Numbered from the stretch's first letter, positions 17,499 to 26,955 are shown. The stretch is DNA of 64,000 bases from Microbacterium sp. AG1240 (GCF_003635115.1 NZ_RBXJ01000002.1:620001-684000); one strand, 5' to 3'. Notes: generated from the letters alone by a model not told the origin. A program made the numbers and translations.

Positions 17499-19073
17499 TC
17501 AGCGGACGGTGACGAGGGTGCGCTGCCACCCCGACGAGCCGTCGGGGGCGATCGGCGCGCGGTCTTCGATCTGCACCTGTCCGTTCTTGTCGGTCGCGCG
17601 CACGGTGACGTAGTGCGTACCGGCCTCGGCCTGCCACTCCAGCCACCACTGCACCCAGGTGTCGGCGTTGACCGGCGTGGAGAGGTTCGCCTGCTGCCAG
17701 TCGCCGTCGTCGATCGAGACCTCGACGCTCTGGATGCCGGTGGTCTGCGCCCACGCCATGCCCGCGATCGGCACGGTGCCGGCGGTGACCGGCGTCCCCG
17801 AGCGCGGCGTGTCGATGCGCGACGACATCTTGATGGGGGCCTCTGCGGCGTACCCGCGCGGGGTCCAGTAGGCCTCGTCGGCGGCGAACGTGGTGACCTT
17901 CAGCTCGGTGACCCACTTCGTCGCCGAGACGTAGCCGTAGAGACCGGGCACGACCATGCGCACCGGGAAGCCGTGCTCGAGCGGGAGAGGTTCGCCGTTC
18001 ATGGCGACAGCGAAGATCGCGTCGCGATTGTCGTCGGTCAGTGTGTCCAGGGGAGTACTCGCGGTATAACCGTCGACGCTGCGCGACAGCACCATGTCGG
18101 CGCCCGCCTGGGGCCCCGCCATCGCGAGGATGTCGCGGATGGGAACGCCCTGCCAGATCGCGTTGCCGACGAGCCCGCCACCGACCTCGTTCGAGACGCA
18201 CGTCAAGGTGATGCCGTACTCGTCGAGACCCATGCCGACGAGGTCGTCGAAGGAGAGCTCGATACGCTGATCGACCATGCCGTCGATCACGAGACGCCAG
18301 GTCGACGGGTCGATCGACGGAACAGTCAGGGCCGTGTCGACGCGGTAGAAGTCGGCGTTGGGGGTGAACAGGGGAGAGAGGCCCTCCACGTCGGCCTCCG
18401 CCCCGGCAGGCACGGTGACCGTAGAGCGCACCGCGGGAAGCTGGATGGCGTCGCGGACGGCGGCGATCGACGAGGTCGTCGCCGAGATGACGCGCGAACC
18501 CACACCCACCACGACGGAGGCGATGGCGGCGATGGCGGTCATTCCGAGGAAGCCGCGCCGGCTCGCGCCCGAGGTCGGAGCGCCCTCCTCGTCGTCGAGC
18601 TCGGCGGGTGCGGCCGCCGTACGGTCGCGCCAGGCGCGCAGACGTCGCCCCAGAATCAGGATGAGCACGACCCCCACGATCGTGCCGGCCAACGGGGGGA
18701 GCGCAGAGAGGAAGCCCGCACCCGCGCGGGTGAGGATCGCCGCGCCGGAGAGCACGCCCGCGACGACGAGCAGCACGGCGCCCAGGGGCGGTCGCACGAA
18801 CTCGAGGATTCCGGCGATCGCCGAGGCGATGACGACCGCGAGCCCGAGACCGACCAGCAGGGCGATCTTGTCGTTCGCTCCGAACGTCGAGATCGCGAAC
18901 TCCTTGAGCGGCTGGGGCACGATGTCGATCACGAACGAACCCACCGCCAGCAGCGGGCTCGCCTGGGGCGCCACCAGAAGGGCGATGAGTTCGGCAGCCG
19001 CGAGGAACGCGGCAGCCGAGACGATGCCGGCCACCGCCGACCAGGCGGTGAAGGTCTTGCGTCGTGCGGCCAT
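17499..19073 (-). CDS. Membrane-anchored sulfite-oxidase-like molybdopterin oxidoreductase
   Basis: A 524-residue protein. Four hydrophobic helices (about residues 9-35, 68-90, 97-115 and 122-142) precede a loop, then SRRGFLG at 171-177 with a hydrophobic stretch that looks like a Tat signal placed internally. The extracytoplasmic part is the sulfite-oxidase fold: Cys292 (LTCVSNE) is the expected molybdenum ligand, and an Ig-like dimerisation domain follows. The electron acceptor and substrate are unknown. It may be exported via Tat while held by the helices. A GGGAGG ribosome site precedes ATG 19073. Confidence 0.85.
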   Translation of the reverse strand: MAARRKTFTAWSAVAGIVSAAAFLAAAELIALLVAPQASPLLAVGSFVIDIVPQPLKEFAISTFGANDKIALLVGLGLAVVIASAIAGILEFVRPPLGAVLLVVAGVLSGAAILTRAGAGFLSALPPLAGTIVGVVLILILGRRLRAWRDRTAAAPAELDDEEGAPTSGASRRGFLGMTAIAAIASVVVGVGSRVISATTSSIAAVRDAIQLPAVRSTVTVPAGAEADVEGLSPLFTPNADFYRVDTALTVPSIDPSTWRLVIDGMVDQRIELSFDDLVGMGLDEYGITLTCVSNEVGGGLVGNAIWQGVPIRDILAMAGPQAGADMVLSRSVDGYTASTPLDTLTDDNRDAIFAVAMNGEPLPLEHGFPVRMVVPGLYGYVSATKWVTELKVTTFAADEAYWTPRGYAAEAPIKMSSRIDTPRSGTPVTAGTVPIAGMAWAQTTGIQSVEVSIDDGDWQQANLSTPVNADTWVQWWLEWQAEAGTHYVTVRATDKNGQVQIEDRAPIAPDGSSGWQRTLVTVR

Positions 19074-19141
19074 GGTTGGGCCTCCCCGTCTCGTCGTGGT
19101 CGCTACCTATTCGCGGCCGCCGACGATTCGGATGTGCGCTC

Positions 19142-19147
19142 TAGGCT
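19142..19147 (+). promoter_or_regulatory. Leaderless -10 (TAGGCT) for the phosphoesterase gene
   Basis: TAGGCT ends six bases before the ATG at 19154. Confidence 0.55.
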
Positions 19148-19153
19148 GGGGCC

Positions 19154-20065
19154 ATGGTCGGATCATCGCCGCAGTTCGGTCAGTATCCACCCGCGCGTCG
19201 CGTGATCGTGCATCTGAGCGATACGCACCTCCTCTCCGGCGACCGCAGACTGGGGGGTCGCTACGACGTCACGGCGAACCTCGCGCGCGCGATGCGCGCC
19301 GTCGAAGACCTCGGCATCCGCCCCGATGCCCTCGTCTTCACCGGTGATCTCACCGACCTGGGCGAACCCGAGGCGTACGCGGCGCTCCGTGCGGAGGTCG
19401 AGCCGGTCGCCGAACGGCTGGGGGCGCCACTGGTGTGGGTGGCCGGAAATCATGACGAGCGTCCCGCGATGCGCCGTCACCTCCTCGGTGCAGAGGCGAC
19501 GCAGGAGCCGATCACCGGCGTGTGGGACCTCGGCGGGCTGCGATTGATCGCCCTCGACTCGACCGTGCCCGGATGGCATCACGGCGAGATCGATGCCGCC
19601 CAGCGCGACTGGCTCGTCGGCATCCTCGCGGAGCCGGCGCCGCTGGGCACGCTTCTGGCTCTGCACCATCCGCCGCTCCCGTCGCACATCCCCTTCTTCG
19701 ACATCCTCGAGCTGCGCGACCAGCACGCGCTCGCCGAGGTGGTCGCCGGAACCGATGTGCGCGGCATCCTGGCCGGCCACCTCCACTATTCGACCAGCGG
19801 CACCTTCGCCGGGGTGCCGGTGAGTGTGGCGGCGGCGACGTGCTACACGATGGATCTCGCCCGTCCGGCGGTCGAGGTGAACGGGATGGACGCCGGGCAG
19901 TCGTTCCACCTCGTACACGTCTACGACGACACGATCACCCACGCGGTGGTCCCCGTCGTCGACGCGGCGCCGACCGCGGAGTACTTCACAGCGGAGTGGA
20001 CCGAACGCATGGCCGGCCTCACCCCGGAGGAGAGACTCGACGCTTTCTCTCGCAAACGCTCCTGA
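19154..20065 (+). CDS. CpdA-like metallophosphoesterase
   Basis: A 303-residue calcineurin-type phosphoesterase. All metal-binding blocks are present: LSDTHL (D-x-H), GDLTD, AGNHDER (GNHD/E), a mid-domain ALHHPP and GHLHYS. The layout matches class III cyclic nucleotide phosphodiesterases (3',5'-cAMP) such as CpdA and Rv0805, although such enzymes often accept other phosphodiesters. It has no signal peptide. The mRNA is predicted to be leaderless. Confidence 0.88.
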   Translation: MVGSSPQFGQYPPARRVIVHLSDTHLLSGDRRLGGRYDVTANLARAMRAVEDLGIRPDALVFTGDLTDLGEPEAYAALRAEVEPVAERLGAPLVWVAGNHDERPAMRRHLLGAEATQEPITGVWDLGGLRLIALDSTVPGWHHGEIDAAQRDWLVGILAEPAPLGTLLALHHPPLPSHIPFFDILELRDQHALAEVVAGTDVRGILAGHLHYSTSGTFAGVPVSVAAATCYTMDLARPAVEVNGMDAGQSFHLVHVYDDTITHAVVPVVDAAPTAEYFTAEWTERMAGLTPEERLDAFSRKRS

Positions 20066-20103
20066 GGGCTGTACGCGGCGTCCCGCGCGGCGACCGTCGG
20101 TCA

Positions 20104-20122
20104 CCCCCGTGTCCACCGGGGG
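20104..20122 (+). terminator. Small GC hairpin after the phosphoesterase gene
   Basis: CCCCCG (20104-20109) pairs with CGGGGG (20117-20122) around a seven-base loop. No U-tract. Confidence 0.35.
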
Positions 20123-20139
20123 CGCTCAGGCCGCGCGGG

Positions 20140-20145
20140 TAGGCT
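20140..20145 (+). promoter_or_regulatory. Putative -10 (TAGGCT) for aspA
   Basis: TAGGCT lies 38 bases before the aspA start, giving a leader of about 32 bases that contains AAAAGGATC as the ribosome site. Confidence 0.45.
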
Positions 20146-20183
20146 CGACGCACCCCGACCGGCCGTAACCCAAAAGGATCTAC

Positions 20184-21674
20184 ATGCCACAGGACGCGAC
20201 GAAGCTCCAGGACACCACCGAGCGCACCCGCACGGAGACCGACTCGTTGGGATCGCTGGAGATCCCCGCCGACGCGTATTGGGGCATCCACACCGCTCGT
20301 GCGCTGGAGAACTTCCCGATCTCTCAGCGTCCGATCTCGGTCTACCCCGATCTCGTCAGGGCGCTGGCGATGGTCAAGCAGGCCTCGGCCCGCGCCAATG
20401 TCGAGATCGGCGTCCTCGACGCCGAGCGGGGGCAGCTGATCGATCGCGCCGCCCAGCGGGTGATCGACGGCGAGTTCCACGATCAGTTCGTGGTGGGCGT
20501 CATCCAGGGCGGCGCCGGCACGTCGACGAACATGAACGCCAACGAGGTGCTGACCAACATCGCCCTCGAAGAGGCCGGGCGCGCGAAAGGCGACTACGGT
20601 TTCCTCTCGCCGATCGACCACACCAACCGCAGCCAGTCGACCAACGACGTCTACCCGACGGCCATCAAGGTCGGGCTCGCGCTGAACCTCCGGAGCCTGC
20701 TGGCAGAGCTCTCGCTCCTGCGGCAGTCGTTCCTCGCGAAGTCGGTGGAGTTCCACGACGTGCTCAAGGTCGGTCGCACCCAGCTGCAGGATGCCGTGCC
20801 GATGACGCTCGGACAGGAGTTCCACGGTTTCGCCACGACGCTCGGCGAGGACTACAACCGGTTGACCGAGAACGCCTATCTCCTCGCAGAGGTCAACATG
20901 GGAGCGACCGCGATCGGCACGGGGATCACGGCGCGCTCGACCTACGCGAAGGCCGTGCTGCACCACCTGCGCTCCATCACCGCGCTCGACCTCGACACCG
21001 CGACCGACCTCGTGGAGTCCACCAGCGATACGGGCTCGTTCATGTCGTTCTCGTCATCGCTGAAGCGCAACGCGATCAAGCTGTCGAAGATCTGCAACGA
21101 CCTCCGCCTCCTCTCCAGCGGCCCGCAGGCCGGATTCGGCGAGATCAATCTGCCGCCCCGGCAAGCGGGCTCGAGCATCATGCCGGGCAAGGTCAACCCG
21201 GTCATCCCCGAGGTCGTCAACCAGGTCGCCTTCGCGGTGGCGGGCGCCGACCTCACCGTCACGATGGCGGTCGAGGGCGGTCAGCTGCAGCTCAACGCGT
21301 TCGAGCCGGTCATCGCGCACTCGATCTTCCAGTCCATGACCTGGATGCAGCGGGCGATGTGGACGCTGCGGGTGAACTGCATCGACGGGATCACCGCGAA
21401 CAGGGAGCGCCTCGGCGCGATGGTCGGGTCGTCGGTGGGCGTCGTCACCGCCCTCACGCCCTTCATCGGCTACGCGGCGGCCGCCGCCCTGGCCAAGACC
21501 GCGCTGCTGACGGGGCGCAACGTCGCCGACCTCGTCGTCGAGGCGGGCCTGATGTCGCGAGCCGAAGTCACGAAGCAGATCTCGCCGATGCGCCTGTCGG
21601 GGCTCGAGGCGATCACCGAGGCGATCCCCGTCGTCCGCTCGTCGACCGACGTCGTCTCGCCTCCCGAGGGCTGA
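20184..21674 (+). CDS. aspA: Aspartate ammonia-lyase
   Basis: A 496-residue member of the fumarase/aspartase superfamily that converts aspartate to fumarate and ammonia. Two segments favour aspartase over class II fumarase: GGAGTSTNMNANEV in the substrate loop, where fumarases have GSGTQTNMN, and HTNRSQSTND. The catalytic signature GSSIMPGKVNP is near residues 329-339. The N-terminal 20 residues are a polar extension before SLEIPADAYWGIHTAR. Single gene, convergent with the FAH-family gene 20 bases downstream. Confidence 0.93.
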   Translation: MPQDATKLQDTTERTRTETDSLGSLEIPADAYWGIHTARALENFPISQRPISVYPDLVRALAMVKQASARANVEIGVLDAERGQLIDRAAQRVIDGEFHDQFVVGVIQGGAGTSTNMNANEVLTNIALEEAGRAKGDYGFLSPIDHTNRSQSTNDVYPTAIKVGLALNLRSLLAELSLLRQSFLAKSVEFHDVLKVGRTQLQDAVPMTLGQEFHGFATTLGEDYNRLTENAYLLAEVNMGATAIGTGITARSTYAKAVLHHLRSITALDLDTATDLVESTSDTGSFMSFSSSLKRNAIKLSKICNDLRLLSSGPQAGFGEINLPPRQAGSSIMPGKVNPVIPEVVNQVAFAVAGADLTVTMAVEGGQLQLNAFEPVIAHSIFQSMTWMQRAMWTLRVNCIDGITANRERLGAMVGSSVGVVTALTPFIGYAAAAALAKTALLTGRNVADLVVEAGLMSRAEVTKQISPMRLSGLEAITEAIPVVRSSTDVVSPPEG

Positions 21675-21694
21675 GCGGGCGGTGGGCCGACGCG

Positions 21695-22561
21695 TCAGCC
21701 GATGATCCGGCAGTGCGTCGTGAGTGCGCCGACCCCGTCGACGCCGACCGTGACGGTCGAGCGGTCGCGGAGGAAGATTTGCGGATCGCGGGAGTAGCCC
21801 GCCCCGCCCGGGCTGCCGGTGGAGATGAGTGTTCCGGGGAGCAGAGTGACCGACTGCGACAGGTGCGAGATGAGGGTCGCGACCGAGCGCACCATCTGGC
21901 CGGTGGAGGCGTCCTGCACCGTGTGCCCGTCGACGACGGTCCAGATGTGGAGGTCCTGCGGATCGGGGATCTCGTCGGCGGTCACGACGAACGGACCCGT
22001 CGGTGTGAACCCGTCGAACGACTTGCAGCGCGACCACTGCGCCTCGGAGAACTGGATGTCGCGGGCGGTGATGTCGTTGACCACCGTGTACCCCCAGACG
22101 TGCTCCAGAGCGTTCTCCGTGGCGACGTCCTTCGCCGCTCGTCCGATGATCACGCCGAGTTCCGCCTCGTAATCGACCGATTCGCTCAGTGTGCGCGGCC
22201 AAGACGTGGTCGCCTCGTGCCCGGCGAGCGAATTGGGCCACAGCACGAAGACGGTCGGCGTCGAGTCGGTCTTGAGCCCGAGCTCGCCCGAGTGCGCGGA
22301 GTAGTTCAACCCGATCGCGAGGATCACCGGCGGCGCCAGCACGGCCGACGCGAAGGCCGTCCCGTCGATCGAGATCCAGGATGCGGCCTCCGCGGCGCCT
22401 CGCACGCGCTCCAGCAGCTCGTCGCCCCCGGCGATGAGGGCCTCCAGGGTGCCGGGCGCGTCGTCGAACAACTCGTCGACGAAGGTCATCGCCTCATCGC
22501 GGACGACCACCAGGCGGGGGGAGAGCTCGGACGACGCTGACTGAACGTGGGCAAACCGCAT
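21695..22561 (-). CDS. Fumarylacetoacetate hydrolase family protein
   Basis: A 288-residue FAH-fold metal-dependent hydrolase or decarboxylase. It shows GLNYSAH, then DYEAELGVIIGR with the metal-binding glutamates, VVNDITARDIQ, and TPTGPFVV. Members act on 2-oxo acids, acylpyruvates or aromatic-ring-cleavage products; nothing nearby identifies the substrate. The ATG at 22561 has a TAGCGT -10 six bases upstream, in a gap shared with the PrsW gene. Confidence 0.88.
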   Translation of the reverse strand: MRFAHVQSASSELSPRLVVVRDEAMTFVDELFDDAPGTLEALIAGGDELLERVRGAAEAASWISIDGTAFASAVLAPPVILAIGLNYSAHSGELGLKTDSTPTVFVLWPNSLAGHEATTSWPRTLSESVDYEAELGVIIGRAAKDVATENALEHVWGYTVVNDITARDIQFSEAQWSRCKSFDGFTPTGPFVVTADEIPDPQDLHIWTVVDGHTVQDASTGQMVRSVATLISHLSQSVTLLPGTLISTGSPGGAGYSRDPQIFLRDRSTVTVGVDGVGALTTHCRIIG

Positions 22562-22567
22562 ACGTCC

Positions 22568-22604
22568 ACGCTACCCGGCGGCGTGGGGCACCCCGCTCTA
22601 GGCT
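22568..22604. promoter_or_regulatory. Divergent leaderless promoters (FAH gene / PrsW gene)
   Basis: TAGCGT reads leftward (22573-22568) six bases before ATG 22561. TAGGCT reads rightward (22599-22604) six bases before ATG 22611. The gap is 49 bases. Confidence 0.6.
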
Positions 22605-22610
22605 GATCGC

Positions 22611-23768
22611 ATGGCCTACCCATCGCCGCTGTCGCAGCCGCATCCGGGGGCCGGTGCCCCCATCTCGCCCGCGGGGTCTCCGCCCGCGACCGTACCCGTC
22701 GGTTCCCGACGCACCGGGGGTGCGCTCGTGTGGATCGGCGGCGTGCTCGTCCTCGTGCTGGTGGCCCTGGTGGCGTACTTCGTGAACTTCCTCGGGCCGA
22801 GCGCGTCGACCGTGGGGATGATCCTGGCGCTCGTGCCGCTCGCGGTGGTCTGGACCGTCGTACGCCTCATCGATCGCTGGGAGCCGGAACCGCGCGGGAT
22901 CGTCGTGTTCGCCGTCGCCTGGGGGGCCATCGCCGCGGTCGCCATCGCGCTGGGCGCCGACCTCGCGCTGACGTTCGTCGTCGGTCCGCTGCCGGCCGAG
23001 TTCTCCTCCGTCGTGCAGGCCCCCGTGGTCGAGGAGATCGCGAAGGGCCTCGGGGTCTTCCTCATCTACATCGCCGCCCGGCGGTCGTTCGACGGGCCCG
23101 TCGACGGCATCGTCTACGGGGCGCTCGTCGGCGCGGGGTTCGCCTTCACCGAGAACATCCAGTACTTCGCCATCAGTCTCATCGAGGGGGGCCTCTCCCA
23201 GGCCTCGACGACGTTCTTCCTCCGCGCGATCCTCTCGCCCTTCGCGCACGTCATGTTCACCGCGCTGATCGGCTTCGCGTTCGGACTGGCCGCGCGGCGG
23301 TCGCTGCCCGCCGGTGCCGCGTTCGGCTACGGGCTGGTCGGGCTGGTCGGAGCGATCCTCCTGCACGCGCTCTGGAACGGCTCGGCGGTGTTCGCGGACT
23401 TCTTCGGGCTCTACGTGACCGTGCAGGTGCCCCTCTTCGTGCTCTTCATCCTCGGGGTGCTGCTGCTGCGCCGCGAGGAATCGCGCCTGACCCGGGTGCG
23501 GCTCGGCGAGTACGCCGCGGCGGGATGGTTCACCGAGCAGGAGGTGGGGATGCTGGCGACCGGGCCCGGTCGCCGCGCGGCGCTCCGGTGGGCGAAGACG
23601 CTGAACGGCGACCGCACGCGCGTCATGCGACGGTTCATCGCCGACGCCACCGCGCTCGCCGCGGCGCGACAGCGGGCGCTGTCGGGCCGTGACCCGCACG
23701 CCGCGACCGTCGAGCGTCAGCTGCTCGAGCGAGCGACGCGGGCGAGGTCGGAACTCTTCGCCCCCTGA
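22611..23768 (+). CDS. PrsW-family intramembrane metalloprotease
   Basis: A 385-residue membrane protein. After a Pro-rich N-terminus come about eight helices carrying the PrsW motifs: VVEEIAKG (EExxK), FAFTENIQYF, HVMFTALIG and LLHALWN. In Bacillus, PrsW cuts an anti-sigma factor; the family also includes CAAX-like proteases. The last ~100 residues are a basic cytoplasmic tail (residues about 285-385) that is longer than the usual core. Its target is unknown, and no sigma/anti-sigma pair is in the window. Confidence 0.87.
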   Translation: MAYPSPLSQPHPGAGAPISPAGSPPATVPVGSRRTGGALVWIGGVLVLVLVALVAYFVNFLGPSASTVGMILALVPLAVVWTVVRLIDRWEPEPRGIVVFAVAWGAIAAVAIALGADLALTFVVGPLPAEFSSVVQAPVVEEIAKGLGVFLIYIAARRSFDGPVDGIVYGALVGAGFAFTENIQYFAISLIEGGLSQASTTFFLRAILSPFAHVMFTALIGFAFGLAARRSLPAGAAFGYGLVGLVGAILLHALWNGSAVFADFFGLYVTVQVPLFVLFILGVLLLRREESRLTRVRLGEYAAAGWFTEQEVGMLATGPGRRAALRWAKTLNGDRTRVMRRFIADATALAAARQRALSGRDPHAATVERQLLERATRARSELFAP

Positions 23769-23783
23769 CGCGAGGCCCCGTGC

Positions 23784-25265
23784 TCACCGGGCCGCCGCGG
23801 CGTCGAGGGGCGCACGCCAGAACGACAGTTCGTGCCTCGCCGACGACCGGAACGCCTCCGCCATCGCCGCGCGACGACGCGGCGCCGCGCGAGCGGCCGC
23901 GGCGGTGACGATCTCGATCGCCGTCCTCGTCGCCGCGGCGAACTCCGGCGCGGCGTACGTGTCGAGCCAGTCGCGGTACGGGTGTGCGTCGTCGCTGAGC
24001 GGATGCAGCCGGCTCCCGACGTCGTGATAGAGCCAGTAGCAGGGAAGGACCGCCGCGATGAGGCGCTCGTAGTCGCCGCTGTCGGCGGCCGCGCCCAGGT
24101 GGTCGAGATAGGCGGTCGTCGTGGGGCTCGCCCGTACGAGCGATCCCGCGCAGGGATCGAGCCACCGCTCGTGAAGCGTCAGCTCGGTGGCCACGGCGGC
24201 GTGAGCGCCGGTGATCCAGAACGTCTGCTCCTGAGCGGTCGGCGCGAGACGCGACGCCTGGGCCAGCACGCGCGAGTACTCGCGGAGGTACACGGCGTCC
24301 TGCGCGAGGTACCAGGCGAAAGTCTCGCGATCGAGTGTTCCGTCGCCGAGCGCCCGGATGAACTCGAGCCCGTCGATCGCCTCCCGCACGCCGGCGGTGT
24401 GCTGCCACCACTCGTCGGCGATCTCGCCCGGCGTCTGCGCGATGTCGAGACCGCCGCGCGCCCAAAGACCGGCGAAGTGGCTCACGGGCCCGTGCCCGCC
24501 ACCGACGTCGAGCGCGGACCCGTGCCGGATGCTCTCCGACAGCCAGCGAAGGGCGGTACCGGTCGCACCCGACCAGGTCGAGCCCGCCGCGCGGCGGGTC
24601 GCGATCGCGGCGGACAGAGAGCACCCCGTCCCGTGGGTGTTGCGCGTCACGATGCGCGGCGAGTGGAAGTCGCTGACACGGCCGTCGGGCTCGACGAGCG
24701 CGTCGCGGAGGTCGGGGCCCTCGAGGTGCCCGCCCTTCGCCAAGACGCGCACGCCGTGGCGCCGGGCGAGTTCCTGCGCCTGGGCGACGACGGCGTCGCC
24801 GTCCGAGGCCTGCTCGCAGGCGAGCAGGATGGCCAGCTCCGGCACGTTGGGGGTGACGAGGTCGGCGAGGGGGAGGAGCAGGCGCAGCGCATCCTCGGCC
24901 CCCGGATCAAGCAGCCGGTGCCCGCTGGTGGACACCATCACGGGGTCCAGAACCACGACGGGTGGGCGTCCGGCCAAGAGCCACTCGCGCACCGTCGCGA
25001 TGACCTCGACGTCGGCGAGCATTCCGATCTTCACGGCGTCGATCGATACATCGTCACTGACCGCGTGCAGCTGCTCGGCGAGGAACGACGTCGGCGGGCG
25101 GTGCACCGACCGCACGCCGCGCGTGTTCTGCGCGACGAGCGCGGTGACCGCGGCCATCCCGTATCCGCCATTGGCGGCGATGCTCTTCAGGTCGGCGTGC
25201 ACGCCGGCCCCGCCCGTCGGGTCGGTGCCGGCGATGCTGAGCACCCGGGGGACGGCGGCGCTCAT
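23784..25265 (-). CDS. thiD: Fused ThiD-TenA: HMP(-P) kinase and aminopyrimidine aminohydrolase
   Basis: A 493-residue fusion. Residues 1-260 are hydroxymethylpyrimidine (phosphate) kinase: SIAGTDPTGGAGVHADLK, then KIGMLAD, LDPVMVSTSGH and the NTHGTGCSLSAA anion hole. After a linker, residues about 285-493 are TenA, with the active-site Cys in LPCYWLYHDVG and the HERW helix. TenA releases pyrimidine from degraded thiamine, and ThiD phosphorylates it, so the two steps of salvage are in one chain. Start ATG 25265 overlaps the thiE stop (ATGA). Confidence 0.93.
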   Translation of the reverse strand: MSAAVPRVLSIAGTDPTGGAGVHADLKSIAANGGYGMAAVTALVAQNTRGVRSVHRPPTSFLAEQLHAVSDDVSIDAVKIGMLADVEVIATVREWLLAGRPPVVVLDPVMVSTSGHRLLDPGAEDALRLLLPLADLVTPNVPELAILLACEQASDGDAVVAQAQELARRHGVRVLAKGGHLEGPDLRDALVEPDGRVSDFHSPRIVTRNTHGTGCSLSAAIATRRAAGSTWSGATGTALRWLSESIRHGSALDVGGGHGPVSHFAGLWARGGLDIAQTPGEIADEWWQHTAGVREAIDGLEFIRALGDGTLDRETFAWYLAQDAVYLREYSRVLAQASRLAPTAQEQTFWITGAHAAVATELTLHERWLDPCAGSLVRASPTTTAYLDHLGAAADSGDYERLIAAVLPCYWLYHDVGSRLHPLSDDAHPYRDWLDTYAAPEFAAATRTAIEIVTAAAARAAPRRRAAMAEAFRSSARHELSFWRAPLDAAAAR

Positions 25266-25906
25266 CGGCCCGTCTCCCACGCCGACCGCAGCGCCGCCGC
25301 GGCGGCGGAGGGGTCGACGGCGCCGCAGATCGCCGAGACGACCGCGATCCCGCTGACGCCCGCCGCGCGAAGTACCCGGGCGTCCGTCGCCCCGATCCCG
25401 CCGATGGCGACCACAGGCAGCGTGCTGGCGCCCGCCAGGCGACCGGTCGTGCGCGCTCCGAGGGGGTGCGCCGCATCCGGTTTCGTGCTCGTCGCTCGAT
25501 ACGGCCCGACGCCGATGTAGTCGGCGTGGGCCGATGCCTCGCGCATCTCGGCGTCCGTCGACACGCTCACGCCGATGATGCCGTCGGGGCCGATGAGCGT
25601 GCGTGCGATCGACGCCGGGAGATCGGACTGCCCGAGGTGGACGCCCGACACGGCAGCACCGGCCGCGCGCGCGGCCAGGTAGACGTCGACCCGGTCGTTG
25701 ACGATGACCGGCACGTGAGGGGGAGTGGTGGCGGCCACCGCGAGGACGGTGTCGAGGAACGCGCGAGCGGGGGCGCGCTTCTCGCGCACCTGGACGGCCG
25801 TCACCCCGCCGGCGACCGCGGCGGCTACGAGATCGGGCAACCGGTGCCCGGCGCGGGTCGCGATGACGGCGTCGGTCACGAGGTACAGCGCCAGGTCGAC
25901 GCTCAC
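25262..25906 (-). CDS. thiE: Thiamine-phosphate synthase
   Basis: ThiE joins HMP-PP and thiazole phosphate to give thiamine phosphate. The 214-residue TIM barrel shows [42 protein letters not shown] and VAIGGI. GTG 25906 overlaps the thiM stop (GTGA), and its own stop overlaps the ThiD-TenA start (ATGA). This tight packing shows one co-translated salvage operon. Confidence 0.95.
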   Translation of the reverse strand: MSVDLALYLVTDAVIATRAGHRLPDLVAAAVAGGVTAVQVREKRAPARAFLDTVLAVAATTPPHVPVIVNDRVDVYLAARAAGAAVSGVHLGQSDLPASIARTLIGPDGIIGVSVSTDAEMREASAHADYIGVGPYRATSTKPDAAHPLGARTTGRLAGASTLPVVAIGGIGATDARVLRAAGVSGIAVVSAICGAVDPSAAAAALRSAWETGR

Positions 25907-26718
25907 GACAGCACGACCCGTTCGGCCACCTTCTCGCCGTCGAGCGAGGCGAGGGCGTCGAGGAACCTCACGGCGAAAGACCCGGGCCCGTCGGCTCCGG
26001 GCGCCGCGAGCTCGGCGGCGACCGTGTAGGCGGCGACGGCGGCCACGGAGGCCTCGAAGCGGTCGGCGTGCGCACCGGCGAAGGCGGCGATCACCGCGCC
26101 GAGAGCGCATCCGCCTCCGGTGATGCGGGTGAGCAGGGCGTGCCCGTTCGTGATGCGGACCACCCGCTCGCCGTCGGTGAGGAGATCGACCGCTCCGGAG
26201 ACGGCGACGACCGCCCCGGTGGATCGCGCGAGCGAGAGCGCGCCCTCGAGCGCATCGTCCACGCCGTCGGCGCTGTCGACGCCGCGGCCGCCGGCACCCG
26301 CGCCCGCCAGCGCGAGGATCTCGGACGGGTTGCCGCGTACGATCGACGGTCGCTCCTCGAGCAGGCGGTGGGCCAGAGCGGTGCGCACGGGCAGGACCCC
26401 CACGGCCACGGGGTCGAGCACCCAGGGCGTGCCGCCGGCGCGGGCGGCACCGACGGCCTCGACGGAGGCCGCCCGTTGCTCGGCATTCGGCGTCCCGAGG
26501 TTGATGAGCACGGCGTCGGCCACGGGGGCGAACACCCCCGACTCCTCGGGGATGTCGACCATCGCGGGCGACGCGCCGATGGCGAGCAGGGCGTTGGCGG
26601 TGAAGTTGACCACCACGCTGTTGGTGACGCACTGGACGAGGGGCGCGGCAGAGCGCACCTCTCCGACGGCGTCTCGGACGGATTGCAGAAGTGCAGGCGT
26701 GGTCGTCACGCTCGACAT
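25903..26718 (-). CDS. thiM: Hydroxyethylthiazole kinase
   Basis: ThiM phosphorylates the thiazole alcohol during thiamine salvage. The 271-residue ribokinase-fold protein shows [45 protein letters not shown] and the catalytic [12 protein letters not shown] with the usual GxGC cysteine. It is the first gene of thiM-thiE-thiD/tenA. ATG 26718 sits four to nine bases after GAAGGG, which is part of the TPP riboswitch aptamer, so start selection and regulation go together. Confidence 0.95.
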   Translation of the reverse strand: MSSVTTTPALLQSVRDAVGEVRSAAPLVQCVTNSVVVNFTANALLAIGASPAMVDIPEESGVFAPVADAVLINLGTPNAEQRAASVEAVGAARAGGTPWVLDPVAVGVLPVRTALAHRLLEERPSIVRGNPSEILALAGAGAGGRGVDSADGVDDALEGALSLARSTGAVVAVSGAVDLLTDGERVVRITNGHALLTRITGGGCALGAVIAAFAGAHADRFEASVAAVAAYTVAAELAAPGADGPGSFAVRFLDALASLDGEKVAERVVLS

Positions 26719-26797
26719 CCCTTCGCTAGTACGAACTAGAGCAGGTTCTCCGGGTGTGATCTCAGCCCCTCGTCATGAGGGGCACCCCGTGCCAGTG
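26719..26797 (-). promoter_or_regulatory. TPP riboswitch (thi-box) in front of thiM
   Basis: Reading the minus strand: CGGGGTGCC, then GGGGCTGAGA, ACACCCGGAGAACCTG, and CTAGTTCGTACTAGCGAAGGG. These are the conserved blocks of the TPP aptamer in order. The final GAAGGG abuts the thiM ATG and is the likely Shine-Dalgarno, so TPP binding would hide it and block translation. I see no separate terminator hairpin. Confidence 0.92.
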
Positions 26798-26805
26798 GAC
26801 CCATC

Positions 26806-26819
26806 GTCGCACATGCGAC
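26806..26819. repeat. Short palindrome upstream of the TPP riboswitch
   Basis: GTCGCA-CA-TGCGAC is a perfect six-base-arm palindrome near the expected thiM promoter. It could be an operator or chance. Confidence 0.25.
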
Positions 26820-26904
26820 GCGGTGCTCGGGATGGACGGCGGGGGCGTGCGCGCGGCAGGGTCTTGACACGGCCGGAGGCTCGGAGCATCCTGATTCCAG
26901 ACCA

Positions 26905-26955
26905 ACTCAGCGCTCGGGAGTCACGCAGGCATCGCCGCGGCACCGGGCGCTGAGT
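26905..26955. repeat. Inverted repeat between thiM and the FKBP gene
   Basis: Arms 26905-26917 and 26943-26955 pair over 13 positions (one G-T), extended by ACC/GGT outside a bulge. It lies after a TTGACA-N17-CATCCT promoter-like pair (26864-26892) reading rightward, so it could fold in the leader of the FKBP transcript. Confidence 0.45.

Noticed and set aside
15313..17613. Long plus-strand frame across the S9 oligopeptidase
   Set aside because: Antisense shadow; the minus-strand gene carries a complete catalytic triad.
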